Part shown: piece after piece, positions 9,554 through 18,078 of the stretch
Layout of the letters: every line of letters begins with the position of its first letter
How positions within the stretch are numbered: the stretch's first letter is position 1
Assembly: GCF_004342025.1 (NCBI RefSeq)
Contig: NZ_SLWN01000005.1
Span: forward strand, 310,001-374,000
Origin: Kribbella steppae
Lineage (GTDB): Bacteria > Actinomycetota > Actinomycetes > Propionibacteriales > Kribbellaceae
DNA length: 64,000 nt
Reading direction: 5' to 3'
Notes under the pieces: model-generated
Told to the model about the DNA's origin: nothing
Databases searched by the model: none
Seen by the model: only the letters and a program-made list of their open reading frames with translations
Made by a program: the position numbers and the translations under genes

Positions 9554-10431
9554 CCACCTTTCGCGAGGGCTGGGAGACGGCGCTCTACGGGCCTGACGGG
9601 TTCTACCGGCGGGAGCGGCCGGCTGCACACTTCCGGACCTCTGTGCACGCTTCCGCGTTGTTCGGACGGGCGGTGGCGCGACTGGCTCGTGCGGTGGGCA
9701 CCTCGGAGGTTGTGGACATCGGGGCGGGTTCGGGCGAACTGGGCGACATTCTGCGGGCTGAGGGCTTGGCGGTCGTCGAGGTGGAGTTGGACGACGAGTT
9801 GCCGTCGTCGATCGCGGGACTGGCAATCGCCAACGAGTGGCTGGACAACGTGCCGTGTGACGTCGCCGAGCTCGACGAGGACGGCGTACCGCGGTATCTG
9901 CTGGCCGACCTGTCCCTCGGTGAAGTTGTCTCGGGCAACGATCTGCGCTGGCTCGAGGAGTGGTGGCCTTTGCAGGAGCCGGGTGATCGGGCGGAGATCG
10001 GCAGGGCACGCGATCTGGCCTGGGCCTCGGTTGTCGAGCGGCTTGCCGAGGGTGGAGTGGCAGTGGCGATCGACTACGGGCATGTGCGTGCTGGTCGGCC
10101 GCCGTACGGGACTGTGACCGGCTTCCGGGCCGGCCGCGAGTGTGACCCGGTGCTGGACGGTTCTTGCGACGTCACTGCGCACGTAGCGCTGGACTCGCTC
10201 GGTGGCTCCCTCGTGCTGCAGCGGGACGCCTTGCGGGCGCTGGGAGTGAGTGCGGCCCGTCCGAGCCTCGAGCTGGCTCAGACGGAACCTCTGCGCTACG
10301 TGGCCGAGCTGTCGTCGGCCGGTGAGGCTGCGGAGCTGCTGGACCCTTCTGGGCTTGGCGGATTCGGCTGGGTGTGGACAGCAGCCGGCGAAGCGGCCGT
10401 ACGACGTGCTTCGCGTGCTCTGACCGACTGA
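9550..10431 (+). CDS. MidA/NDUFAF7-family SAM-dependent methyltransferase
   Basis: 293 residues. The SAM-binding motif I is [12 protein letters not shown], preceded by the family's conserved N-terminal region [22 protein letters not shown] and the later A-I-D-Y-G-H segment also fit the MidA family (NDUFAF7 in mitochondria). NDUFAF7 dimethylates an arginine in the NDUFS2 subunit of complex I, the NuoD homologue. A nuoD gene lies ~1.9 kb downstream on the same strand, which supports the same role here. The GTG start overlaps the stop of the RNA ligase-like gene. The 3' end overlaps the opposite-strand PH-domain gene by 136 bases. Confidence 0.85.
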   Translation: MTTFREGWETALYGPDGFYRRERPAAHFRTSVHASALFGRAVARLARAVGTSEVVDIGAGSGELGDILRAEGLAVVEVELDDELPSSIAGLAIANEWLDNVPCDVAELDEDGVPRYLLADLSLGEVVSGNDLRWLEEWWPLQEPGDRAEIGRARDLAWASVVERLAEGGVAVAIDYGHVRAGRPPYGTVTGFRAGRECDPVLDGSCDVTAHVALDSLGGSLVLQRDALRALGVSAARPSLELAQTEPLRYVAELSSAGEAAELLDPSGLGGFGWVWTAAGEAAVRRASRALTD

Positions 10432-11750
10432 GCCTCCAGGAGCTGTGCGGCCTCGAACTGATCGCGGTGCAAGGCGATGGCGTCGGTCGGACCGAGTGGT
10501 GTGTCCACGTGCACGTTGGCCAGGCCCAGACGCCGCTGGAGCGGTCCCTGCTCCAGTCGCACCGACTGGGTCTTGTGGTGCAGGACGATCGACGTACGAC
10601 GGCTGACCCAGCCTCGCGTGGTGACGAGTACCTGCTCGTCGTGGCCGTACGAGAGGTAGCGCCAGCCGATCGGGCGCAGCCGCTTGGCCCGCTCCGGTGC
10701 CCGGTGCATCTCGATGCGGGAGAGGTCCAGCCCCTGCAGGATGCGGGCCAGCACGAAGGCCACCTCGCCGCGGTCTCCGACCGGCAGGAGCTGCGCACCC
10801 TCGCGGTCGTCCTCCCCCTCGGACGGATTGCCCGCCACACCGGCGATGTCCAGCTCGACACGGGCCCAGCCGATCAGCCGCCAGATGATCGGCTCGGTGA
10901 TCAGCAGGCCCTGCACGCGACCAGGCGGCACAGTCTGCCGCTGGACGTCGAACAGGCCGCGCTTGGTCCGGAGCCCGTGGTCGGTCTCCGACAGGGTGAA
11001 GCCGTGGTTGCCGACGACCTGCTTCCAGATCGGCTGCACCACACCGAGCAGCAGCGGTACAGCGGCGAACAGACCGATGTGGAACTCGAGCACGGTGGCA
11101 GCTGCGATCAGCCAGATGAGAGCACCGGCGCTGGCGAGCACTGTGGAGGACAGCAGGGTCGCACCGAGCAGGCGGGTCGTCGCAACCACCAGGATCGGCT
11201 CCGGCGCGGGCTGCTGAGCGGCGTGCTCGACGGCCTGCTCGCCCTTGGCCCGCACCAGCAGGATGGTGCGGAGCTTGACGGCTTCGTCGTAGTTGAAATA
11301 GCTCAGCTTGCCGTCGCTCTTGCCACCGCCGGCCACGTCCATCCGCAGCTCAGCCATCCCGAACAGGCGAGCGACGAACGGCTGGGCGACGTCGATCGCC
11401 TGGATCCGGTCGAACCGGATGATCCGTGTCCGGCGGAACAGGAACCCGCTGTCCACCCGGATCGCGTCGTCGGTCAGCTGCCACTTGGTGAACCACCAGG
11501 ACAGCGCGCCGAGCAGGATCCCACCGACGAGAACGGCGATCAGCCCGAGCCCGGCCAGGGTCAGGTTGCTGCGCAGGCTCTCGTTGTTCACCATCGCGAT
11601 CGCCGCGACGACGAAGTACCCCCAGCCCTTCACGAACGGCGTCAGCGGGTGCAGCCGCGCCCCCGCCTGTTCCACGGGCGACTGGACAGGTGGGGTCTGC
11701 TGCGCGGTCTGCTGCCCGGCGTCGGACGGTCCGGGCGTCGGCTCAGTCAC
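10296..11750 (-). CDS. Bacterial PH-domain (bPH2/DUF304, YdbT-like) membrane protein
   Basis: About 484 residues. After a Pro/Gln-rich N-terminus come two membrane hairpins (roughly residues 35-90 and 200-245), each followed by bPH2 modules recognised by [14 protein letters not shown] and [14 protein letters not shown] type segments and V-D-T-P-L-G. YdbS/YdbT pairs of this family are membrane proteins of uncertain role, reported in Bacillus to affect antibiotic resistance. The GTG at 11750 is preferred because it overlaps the stop of the partner gene (GTGA); a GTG at 11759 is in frame. The last ~45 residues are a low-complexity Ser/Pro/Ala tail encoded wholly opposite the midA-like 3' end. 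Confidence 0.82.
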   Translation of the reverse strand: MTEPTPGPSDAGQQTAQQTPPVQSPVEQAGARLHPLTPFVKGWGYFVVAAIAMVNNESLRSNLTLAGLGLIAVLVGGILLGALSWWFTKWQLTDDAIRVDSGFLFRRTRIIRFDRIQAIDVAQPFVARLFGMAELRMDVAGGGKSDGKLSYFNYDEAVKLRTILLVRAKGEQAVEHAAQQPAPEPILVVATTRLLGATLLSSTVLASAGALIWLIAAATVLEFHIGLFAAVPLLLGVVQPIWKQVVGNHGFTLSETDHGLRTKRGLFDVQRQTVPPGRVQGLLITEPIIWRLIGWARVELDIAGVAGNPSEGEDDREGAQLLPVGDRGEVAFVLARILQGLDLSRIEMHRAPERAKRLRPIGWRYLSYGHDEQVLVTTRGWVSRRTSIVLHHKTQSVRLEQGPLQRRLGLANVHVDTPLGPTDAIALHRDQFEAAQLLEAQSVRAREARRTAASPAAVHTQPNPPSPEGSSSSAASPADDSSAT

Positions 11751-12235
11751 AGGCCCCACGCCTGGGCCTGGCCGAGAGCGGAGAGGCGGTCCCGCAGGCG
11801 GCTCGCCTCGTCCGGGTGCAGACCGGGAATCTTCGCGTCGGTCGCCGGGGTCGCGGTGTGCAGTTCCACCGTCGCGATCCCGAACGCCCGCTCCAGCGGG
11901 CCGGCCGCCACATCGACGAACTGCATGCGGCCGTACGGAACCACCACCAGTTCACGGAACATGATCCCGTGGCTGACCAGCAGCTCGTCCTCGCGCTCGG
12001 CGTACTTCCAGGACCGCTGGTTCCGCCCGATCAGCAGCCACGACCAGCCGAATCCGGCCGCGAACACGAGCAGCGCGAGCGCGCCGTACACCCAGCTCAG
12101 CGTCAGGCCCAGGATCAGCAGGGCCACCAGGCCGAGCACACCGAACATGATCCCCGCGTTCAGCCGGCGGACCGATGCCAGCTTCGGCGAGACCGGCGTC
12201 CAGTTGACATCCGAAGGTGCGAAGAGGTCGTCCAC
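11747..12235 (-). CDS. Bacterial PH-domain protein (YdbS-like partner)
   Basis: 162 residues with two transmembrane segments close together (about residues 27-65) and one bPH2/DUF304 domain ([16 protein letters not shown], then G-I-A-T-V-E-L-H-T). It is the usual small partner of the larger bPH2 protein that follows and overlaps it by four bases, so the pair is co-translated. It is read away from nuoD; the 82-base gap between them must hold both promoters. Confidence 0.83.
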   Translation of the reverse strand: MDDLFAPSDVNWTPVSPKLASVRRLNAGIMFGVLGLVALLILGLTLSWVYGALALLVFAAGFGWSWLLIGRNQRSWKYAEREDELLVSHGIMFRELVVVPYGRMQFVDVAAGPLERAFGIATVELHTATPATDAKIPGLHPDEASRLRDRLSALGQAQAWGL

Positions 12236-12317
12236 AGACCAAGCCTGTCACGCCAGTGGTCATCTCCGCTGTCACGGTAGTGTGCCGGAAGTGCCCAGTG
12301 TGCGGGAGACTGACGGT

Positions 12318-13523
12318 ATGAGCACGGAACGAGTGGTGGGAATCGGCGCCGGGGCCGCCGGGTTCGACCCGCTGTACGAGCGGGGCGGGACCGGGAGCGG
12401 CTCGGAGCTGGCGACCACCGACATGGTGCTCAACATCGGCCCGCAGCACCCGGCCACCCACGGCGTGCTCCGGCTGCGGCTGACCCTGGACGGCGAGCGG
12501 ATCATCGGCTGCGAGCCGATCGTCGGCTACATGCACCGCGGCGCGGAGAAGCTGTTCGAGGTCCGCGACTACCGGCAGATCATCGTGCTGGCGAACCGGC
12601 ACGACTGGCTGTCCGCGTTCAGCAACGAGCTCGGCGTGGTCCTCGCGGTCGAGCGGATGATGGGCCTGGAGGTCCCGGTCCGCGCGATCTGGTTGCGGAC
12701 CCTGCTGGCCGAGCTGAACCGGATGCTGAACCACCTGATGTTCCTCGGGTCCTACCCGCTCGAGCTCGGCGCGATCACGCCGGTCTTCTACGCCTTCCGC
12801 GAGCGCGAGACCCTCCAGGCGGTGATGGAGGAGCTGTCCGGCGGCCGGATGCACTACATGTTCAACCGCGTCGGCGGCCTCAAGGAGGACCTGCCGTACG
12901 GCTGGCTCGGTCGCGCGTCGGCCGCCTCGGCCGCGGTCCGCAAGCGACTGCCGGATGTCGAAGACCTTGTCATCGGCAACGAGATCTTCCGGGCCCGCAC
13001 CGTCGGCGTCGGCAGGCTGTCCCCCGAGCTGATCGCGCAGTACGGCGTCTCCGGCCCGATCGCCCGGGCCTCCGGCGTGGACGCCGACCTCCGCCGCGAC
13101 GAGCCCTACCTCGCGTACGACGAGTTGCAGCGCGACGGCGTACTCCGGGTCATCACCCGGCCGGAGGGCGACTGCTTCGCCCGGTTCTGGGTGCTGCTCG
13201 AGCAGGTGAAGGTCTCACTCGACCTGGTCGACGCCTGTATCGACAAGCTGTCCGCGATGCCGGCCGGGCCGGTGAACGTGCGGCTGCCGAAGATCCTCAA
13301 GGTCCCGGAGGGGCAGACCTACGCCTGGACCGAGAACCCCCTCGGCATCAACGGCTACTACCTGGTCTCCCGCGGCGACAAGACCCCGTGGCGGCTCAAG
13401 CTCCGCTCGGCCAGCTTCAACAACATCTCCGCGCTGCCCGCATTGCTCCCCGGCACCGTCATCCCCGACATGATCGCCATCCTCGGCAGCATGTTCTTCG
13501 TCGTCGGCGACATCGACAAGTAG
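12318..13523 (+). CDS. nuoD: Standalone NADH-quinone oxidoreductase subunit D (49-kDa subunit)
   Basis: 401 residues. Complex I subunit D motifs are intact: [17 protein letters not shown] (residues 38-54), [12 protein letters not shown], a N-R-H-D-W-L-S quinone-pocket segment and the C-terminal G-D-I-D-K typical of NuoD. Subunit D lines the quinone site at the membrane interface. No other nuo gene is near, so this is a second, isolated copy or a partial complex component. The ATG at 12318 follows GGGAG by nine bases; the frame is open far upstream but shows no coding signal there. It is close to a MidA-type methyltransferase gene. Confidence 0.93.
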   Translation: MSTERVVGIGAGAAGFDPLYERGGTGSGSELATTDMVLNIGPQHPATHGVLRLRLTLDGERIIGCEPIVGYMHRGAEKLFEVRDYRQIIVLANRHDWLSAFSNELGVVLAVERMMGLEVPVRAIWLRTLLAELNRMLNHLMFLGSYPLELGAITPVFYAFRERETLQAVMEELSGGRMHYMFNRVGGLKEDLPYGWLGRASAASAAVRKRLPDVEDLVIGNEIFRARTVGVGRLSPELIAQYGVSGPIARASGVDADLRRDEPYLAYDELQRDGVLRVITRPEGDCFARFWVLLEQVKVSLDLVDACIDKLSAMPAGPVNVRLPKILKVPEGQTYAWTENPLGINGYYLVSRGDKTPWRLKLRSASFNNISALPALLPGTVIPDMIAILGSMFFVVGDIDK

Positions 13524-13527
13524 CGGC

Positions 13528-14310
13528 TCAGCCGGTCGCCTGGCCGATCAGGTCCAGCAGGGGCTCGCGGATTCCGGCCGAGACGGCAAAGGTGCCGCGC
13601 GACTCGGGCGCGTGCTCCGAGCCGTCGAGGTCCAGGACGACGACGCCGGCCTCGCGGGCGATCGCCACCCCGGCCATCGTGTCCCACGGCTTGTTCGAGA
13701 ACATCACCATCGCGTCGAAGTGGCCCGCCGCGGTCCAGGTCAGCGCGGTGGCCGCCGTACCGATCATCCGGATGCGTTGCACCCGCGGGTAGAGCAGCTC
13801 GGTCAGCCGCAGCCGGACCGCGTTCTGGGCGGCTGCCTCCGGGCCGACCGCATAGTCGCCCACGGCAACCAACGCGTCGGTCAGGTCCGTGCATTCGCTG
13901 CCCCGGATCGGCTGCCCGTTGCAGGTCGCGCCGAGGCCTTCCGCGGCGGCGTACCTCGTCCCGAGCGCGGGGTGGTCGATGACACCGGCCACCGCCCGTC
14001 CTTCATGGATCAGCCCGAGCGAGATCCCCCACAGCGGCACTCCGTGGACGAAGTTCACCGTCCCGTCGATCGGGTCGAGCACCCACCGGGTCCCGTCGGT
14101 CGCGCCGCCCTCCTCCTCGCCCAGCACGCCGATGTCAGGGGTCTCCCGCTCCAGGAACGCCCGGACCTCACGCTCCACCGCGAAGTCCACCTCGGATGCC
14201 ATGTCCCGATCGCCCTTGGACGTCAGCACCCCCGGCGCCCGGGTGTCGGTCACCGTCCTCCCCTGATCGACAGCGGCTTCGGCGACTTTCAGCAGTTCGG
14301 CGATATCCAC
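13528..14310 (-). CDS. Inositol monophosphatase family phosphatase
   Basis: 260 residues. The metal-dependent phosphatase motifs are present: G-E-E-E-G (metal-binding Glu), W-V-L-D-P-I-D-G-T (motif A) and W-D-T-M-A-G-V-A-I-A-R-E-A-G near the C-terminus (motif B). Members dephosphorylate myo-inositol-1-phosphate, histidinol phosphate, NADP or fructose bisphosphate; which one applies is not decidable from this sequence. It ends four bases after nuoD in convergent orientation. Confidence 0.9.
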   Translation of the reverse strand: MDIAELLKVAEAAVDQGRTVTDTRAPGVLTSKGDRDMASEVDFAVEREVRAFLERETPDIGVLGEEEGGATDGTRWVLDPIDGTVNFVHGVPLWGISLGLIHEGRAVAGVIDHPALGTRYAAAEGLGATCNGQPIRGSECTDLTDALVAVGDYAVGPEAAAQNAVRLRLTELLYPRVQRIRMIGTAATALTWTAAGHFDAMVMFSNKPWDTMAGVAIAREAGVVVLDLDGSEHAPESRGTFAVSAGIREPLLDLIGQATG

Positions 14311-14334
14311 AGGTCCGAACTTACGCGACGCGGC

Positions 14335-14733
14335 TCAAGCCGTGTCGGGTGTGCCCGGCCGGCGGCGCCAGGATCGGATCGCCGTGACGGCACCGGCGGC
14401 GAGGACGCCCGCGGCGGCGGCCTGGCCGACCTTGCGGCGGCAGCCGACGTTCTTGCACTCGGGAACCGGGTACGGCTGGCCGGGATTCAGCTCGTGCGTC
14501 TCATCGGCCGACACGTAGGCGGTGGTCGCCGGGAAGTCCCAGCCGTCGGGGTTCAGCAGTCTGTACCAGTACGCGTCCTCCCAGGCCTTCAGCCGGCACG
14601 TCACGTTCACCGAGGGTGACTCGAACGGTGTCGGCCCGAGCTGCCCGATCGGCAGATGATCCTGGTTGTAGACCGTGACATGCCCGTTCGGGTCGTTCAT
14701 CGTCACGGCCGGGAAATTCGCGTCCAGCCCCAT
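14335..14733 (-). CDS. Hypothetical protein with C-terminal membrane anchor
   Basis: 132 residues, unrecognised. A soluble N-terminal region of about 100 residues (N-G-H-V-T-V-Y-N-Q-D, two Trp-rich stretches, Cys in the middle and a C-K-N-V-G-C pair) precedes one Ala/Gly-rich hydrophobic segment (residues 108-122) and an R-S-W-R-R-R stop-transfer tail. The ATG at 14733 is chosen because GGGAGGGG lies six bases before it; a GTG at 14751 is also in frame. It runs on the same strand as its neighbours on both sides. Confidence 0.65.
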   Translation of the reverse strand: MGLDANFPAVTMNDPNGHVTVYNQDHLPIGQLGPTPFESPSVNVTCRLKAWEDAYWYRLLNPDGWDFPATTAYVSADETHELNPGQPYPVPECKNVGCRRKVGQAAAAGVLAAGAVTAIRSWRRRPGTPDTA

Positions 14734-14769
14734 GTGTATCCCCTCCCACACCGCAGTATGGACGTGGAC

Positions 14770-15210
14770 TCAGGAAGCGGCCAGACCTCGCAGCTTGAGG
14801 TCGACGACGGTGGGGGCGTCGGCCTGGGAGTGTTTGTCGCCGGCGGCAACGACCGTGGCGACCTCCTCGTCGATCTTGTCCAGCCGCTGGTCGATCTTGT
14901 CCAGCCGGCGCTGCATCAGGTCGACGAACTCGGCGTTCTCGACCACGCGGGCGCTGGTGATCCGGGAGTACTCCTGGGCCACCTGGGCCCGTTCCTCGGA
15001 ATGGGCGAGGCGTTCGACCAGCAACTGGTGGCGGACCAGCAGCGAGGCACCGACGGCGACCAGTACGGCGGCGACGGCGGCCGCACGCAGGATCCATGCG
15101 TTCTGCGAGAACAGGGCGATGGACACGCCCAGGCAGACGATGACCAGCAGAGAATTGGCGACGGCGAGAACTGTGGCCCTGGTACGACGGCGGTTACCCC
15201 TTGAGCCCAT
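14770..15210 (-). CDS. Membrane protein with coiled-coil tail (DUF6779-like, Rv3604c position)
   Basis: 146 residues. Basic N-terminus, two adjacent transmembrane helices (about residues 12-34 and 40-60), then a heptad-like soluble stretch with L-M-Q-R-R-L-D-K-I-D-Q-R-L-D-K-I-D-E-E, a short coiled coil. It sits between panC and folK as does the M. tuberculosis membrane protein Rv3604c, and next to a DUF3180 protein as there. Function unknown. The start is the first ATG after the upstream stop; the ribosome site is weak. Confidence 0.72.
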   Translation of the reverse strand: MGSRGNRRRTRATVLAVANSLLVIVCLGVSIALFSQNAWILRAAAVAAVLVAVGASLLVRHQLLVERLAHSEERAQVAQEYSRITSARVVENAEFVDLMQRRLDKIDQRLDKIDEEVATVVAAGDKHSQADAPTVVDLKLRGLAAS

Positions 15211-15221
15211 GGACCGACATG

Positions 15222-15749
15222 TTAGGGGGTCTCGTCGGGGTCCTCGGGAATACGACACGCGCGTTCGAGCAACAATCCGGCCGTGACGACCAGCACAGAG
15301 ACCACCGCCGCGGCACCGGCCATGATCACACGGTTGCGGGGCCCGGACGAGCTCACCGCTTCCAGGAAGGATAACGCGAACCCTGCGTAAACACCGGCGC
15401 ACAACGCGCCGACGAACGCACTGGCCTTCCCGATCAGCAGCAGGAACACCGCCCGCGCCGGCTCGACCCGTTCCCGCCGTACCTGGATCCGCTGATGGGT
15501 ATTGCGGGCCGCGGCGAACAGCAGCGCGGCCAGGAACGTCCAGGCGACCAGCGTCAGCCAGGACACCGCGGGCGCGACCCCGCCGCCGGACTCGATCGCC
15601 TGCACCATGGTCAGGCCGACCGCCGCCCCGAGGACGCCGATCGCCACCAGTAGCCAGCGCGAGGTCGGCCGGACCGACCCCGGGCGCGGCGGCTTCTTAC
15701 CGTGCTCGTTGCCGGGCGCCCGGCCGGGCTCGGGACCGCCGGACACCAC
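15222..15749 (-). CDS. DUF3180 membrane protein
   Basis: 175 residues with four predicted transmembrane segments (about 32-52, 62-82, 103-125, 137-158). The R-P-T-S-R-W-L-L start of helix 1 and L-L-I-G-K-A-S-A-F-V-G-A at helix 3 are typical of DUF3180, which is found next to folK in many actinobacteria (Rv3605c in M. tuberculosis). The GTG start overlaps the folK stop by one base (TAGTG), so it belongs to the fol operon. Role unknown. Confidence 0.85.
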   Translation of the reverse strand: MVSGGPEPGRAPGNEHGKKPPRPGSVRPTSRWLLVAIGVLGAAVGLTMVQAIESGGGVAPAVSWLTLVAWTFLAALLFAAARNTHQRIQVRRERVEPARAVFLLLIGKASAFVGALCAGVYAGFALSFLEAVSSSGPRNRVIMAGAAAVVSVLVVTAGLLLERACRIPEDPDETP

Positions 15750-16306
15750 TACTGCAACTCGATGTCGAGCTTGGTCACACCGGCCGAGCCGACCTTCGCC
15801 AGCAACTCGGCCACCGGACCGCGCCCGGGCAGCACCGCGTCCGGCTCGATGTCGAGCCAGGGCGCCAGCACGAACGCACGCTCGTGCGCCCGCGGGTGCG
15901 GAACGGTCAGCTCATCGGACTCGATCGTCTTCTGCCCGTAAGTGATCAGGTCGACGTCCAGCGTCCGCGGCGCGCCCGGCACGCTGCGCTCCCGGCCGAA
16001 CGCCTGCTCGACCGCGTGCGCCCGATCCAGCAGCATGTCGACCGGCAGGGTGGAGTCGGCCAGCAGCACGATGTTCAGGTACGGGCCGGACTCGTCCGGA
16101 CCGCCCACCGGGTCGGTCTCGTAGACCGGCGAGACCTCGACCACCACGACGTCCGGCGTATCCCGCAGCGCATCGACCGCGCCCTGCAGATTGGCCTCAC
16201 GATCGCCGAGATTGCTGCCGAGCGACAGGATCACCTGGCGGATCGGTTTCAGACCGCCGCTCAGGGTGTCCGCGTCGATGACGTGGGGACTAGGGGTCTC
16301 AGTCAC
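15749..16306 (-). CDS. folK: 6-hydroxymethyl-7,8-dihydropterin pyrophosphokinase
   Basis: 185 residues. HPPK transfers pyrophosphate from ATP to hydroxymethyl-dihydropterin. Signature residues are visible: L-S-L-G-S-N-L-G-D-R near the N-terminus, S-P-V-Y-E-T-D-P-V-G-G, and the P-R-T-L-D-V-D-L-I metal-binding motif followed by P-H-P-R-A-H-E-R-A-F-V-L-A-P. A short extra N-terminal segment precedes the core. The GTG start overlaps the folB stop by four bases. Confidence 0.96.
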   Translation of the reverse strand: MTETPSPHVIDADTLSGGLKPIRQVILSLGSNLGDREANLQGAVDALRDTPDVVVVEVSPVYETDPVGGPDESGPYLNIVLLADSTLPVDMLLDRAHAVEQAFGRERSVPGAPRTLDVDLITYGQKTIESDELTVPHPRAHERAFVLAPWLDIEPDAVLPGRGPVAELLAKVGSAGVTKLDIELQ

Positions 16307-16692
16307 GAGGATTCTCCGGCTCTGCGCTGCACGGTCAGGACAACGTCGTCGAACGGCACCGTGATCGGTGCCGAAGGTTTGTGGATGGTCACCGCGGTCG
16401 CTGTCACCCGCCGGTCGGCGAGGCACAGGTCGGCGATGCGCTGGGCGAGGGTCTCGATCAGGTCCACCGGGTCGTTCTCGATCGCCTGGTGCACCCGCTC
16501 GGCCACCACCCCGTAGTTCACGGTGTCGGCCAGGTCGTCGGAGGCCGCGGCGGGCCGGGTGTCCAGCTCCAGCCGGACGTCCACGACGAACTCCTGTCCG
16601 TCGGCCCGCTCGTGCTCGAACACCCCGTGGCGCCCGAAGCCGCGGATGCCACGGATCTCGATCACGTCAGGAGAAAGCACGGGACCACTCAT
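16303..16692 (-). CDS. folB: Dihydroneopterin aldolase
   Basis: 129 residues. FolB cleaves 7,8-dihydroneopterin to hydroxymethyl-dihydropterin and glycolaldehyde. The start I-E-I-R-G-I-R-G-F-G-R-H-G-V-F-E-H-E and the D-T-V-N-Y-G segment with L-I-E-T-L-A-Q-R-I-A-D are typical. Its ATG overlaps the stop of the NTF2-like gene (ATGA) and its stop overlaps folK, in a tightly coupled folP-NTF2-folB-folK run. Confidence 0.96.
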   Translation of the reverse strand: MSGPVLSPDVIEIRGIRGFGRHGVFEHERADGQEFVVDVRLELDTRPAAASDDLADTVNYGVVAERVHQAIENDPVDLIETLAQRIADLCLADRRVTATAVTIHKPSAPITVPFDDVVLTVQRRAGESS

Positions 16693-17174
16693 TCCGCCTC
16701 CTCCTGTTGGCCCCCAGACGACAGTACCGGGGAGGCATGGTGGATCCACAACCGCCAGCCGGAGGAAGTTCTGCGGAAGACGTTCGTGGCCAGTGCCTTG
16801 CCACCGGCGAATCCCTCCTCGGGAGCACCCTCGCCGGAGGACAGGACATTCTCCGTACACGTGACGTATGCCACGTCTTCATCCACGCGGACCTGGACAT
16901 CGGTCAGGAAGAACTGGATGTACGGCGTGTTGGCGAAGATCATCGCCCAGGCCCGCATCATCTCCGGGTACCCGTAGATCGCGGCGTTCCCCGGATGGAT
17001 GCAGACCGGGTCCGGGTCCGGCAGCCAGACCGCTGCCATCAGGTCCAGGTCGCCGGCCTCGAACGCGTTGTAGAACGCGGTGTTGGCGGTCAGCACGACG
17101 TCCTCCACCGTGGCACCGCGCGCAGCACCCTCACCTCCGGTGCCCTGCCGCGGACCGCCGGGTCCGTCCGTCAT
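16689..17174 (-). CDS. NTF2/SnoaL-like (SgcJ/DUF4440-type) protein embedded in the fol operon
   Basis: 161 residues. After a Gly-rich N-terminus the fold is the cone-shaped NTF2-like type: F-Y-N-A-F-E-A-G-D-L-D-L-M-A-A-V-W, C-I-H-P-G-N-A-A-I-Y-G, and the last strands ending W-R-L-W-I-H-H-A-S-P-V. No catalytic residue set was recognised. The ATG at 17174 was chosen for the ATGA overlap with folP; an ATG at 17186 is in frame. Being translationally coupled between folP and folB suggests a link to pterin/folate metabolism, but this is only context. Confidence 0.8.
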   Translation of the reverse strand: MTDGPGGPRQGTGGEGAARGATVEDVVLTANTAFYNAFEAGDLDLMAAVWLPDPDPVCIHPGNAAIYGYPEMMRAWAMIFANTPYIQFFLTDVQVRVDEDVAYVTCTENVLSSGEGAPEEGFAGGKALATNVFRRTSSGWRLWIHHASPVLSSGGQQEEAE

Positions 17175-18028
17175 ACCGTTCCCCATCTCTTCGCCACCCG
17201 GACCGCGTCCGCGCTCGGTGCCACCGCATGGGCCCGGACACACCAGGCTCCCGCGGCGGCGGCCAGGGCGGAAACAGCCGCGCTCGCTTCGTCTCGTCGT
17301 ACGGCCGGTCTGGGTTCGCCGGTCTGCTCGTCGGCGAGCAGCCTACCGAGGAACGCCTTGCGGGACGCACCGATCAGTAACGGTCTTTCCAGTACGGCGA
17401 ATTCCCGCAACCGGCGCAGGATCTCCCAGTTGTGGTCCGCGTTCTTCGCGAAACCGAGTCCCGGGTCGAGTGCGACCCGGCTCAGGTCGATGCCGGCCGA
17501 CCGCATCGCCTCGATCCGTTCGCCCAGTTCGGCGATCACTTCGGCGACCACGTCGTCGTACTCGGCCTTGTTCTGCATGTCGATCGAATGCCCGCGCCAG
17601 TGCATGCAGACATAAGGCGTACGACGCTCGGCCACCAGCGCATGCATGTCGGGATCGGCCTGGCCACCGGAGACGTCGTTGATCATCACCGCACCGGCGT
17701 CGAGGGCGAGGGCCGCGACTCCGGCGCGCATGGTGTCGACCGAGATCAGCGCACCGTCGGCCGCGAGCGCCTCGATCACCGGCAGCACCCGGCGGGTCTC
17801 CTCCTCGGGTGCGGGTCGCTCAGCCCCGGGCCGGGTCGACTCCCCGCCGACGTCCAGGAGGTCGGCCCCTTCGGCCAGCAGCTCCCGCCCGTGCTTGATC
17901 GCCGCGGCCGGCTCGAACCACTCGCCACCGTCCGAGAACGAGTCCGGCGTCACGTTGACGACACCCATCACGAGACACCGGTCCACCACCGGCAGCCCGT
18001 CGACGTGACGCCAAGCCTCAGTTCCCAC
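17171..18028 (-). CDS. folP: Dihydropteroate synthase
   Basis: 285 residues, TIM-barrel enzyme joining dihydropterin pyrophosphate to p-aminobenzoate; the target of sulfonamides. Motifs: G-V-V-N-V-T-P-D-S-F-S-D-G-G at the first strand, D-V-G-G-E-S-T-R-P-G, I-N-D-V-S-G-G and D-P-G-L-G-F-A-K. The GTG at 18028 gives a length close to the mycobacterial FolP1; further upstream the frame enters the 3' end of the protease gene region. Head of the folP-NTF2-folB-folK-DUF3180 run. Confidence 0.95.
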   Translation of the reverse strand: MGTEAWRHVDGLPVVDRCLVMGVVNVTPDSFSDGGEWFEPAAAIKHGRELLAEGADLLDVGGESTRPGAERPAPEEETRRVLPVIEALAADGALISVDTMRAGVAALALDAGAVMINDVSGGQADPDMHALVAERRTPYVCMHWRGHSIDMQNKAEYDDVVAEVIAELGERIEAMRSAGIDLSRVALDPGLGFAKNADHNWEILRRLREFAVLERPLLIGASRKAFLGRLLADEQTGEPRPAVRRDEASAAVSALAAAAGAWCVRAHAVAPSADAVRVAKRWGTV

Positions 18029-18078
18029 CCACACACCGTAGTAGCCCCCACCTACACACCGGGAGCCACCCGCAGCGG

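Noticed and set aside
10374..12317. In-frame extension of nuoD upstream to 10374
   Set aside because: It runs opposite the two PH-domain genes and has no NuoD similarity; the ATG at 12318 has a proper ribosome site.
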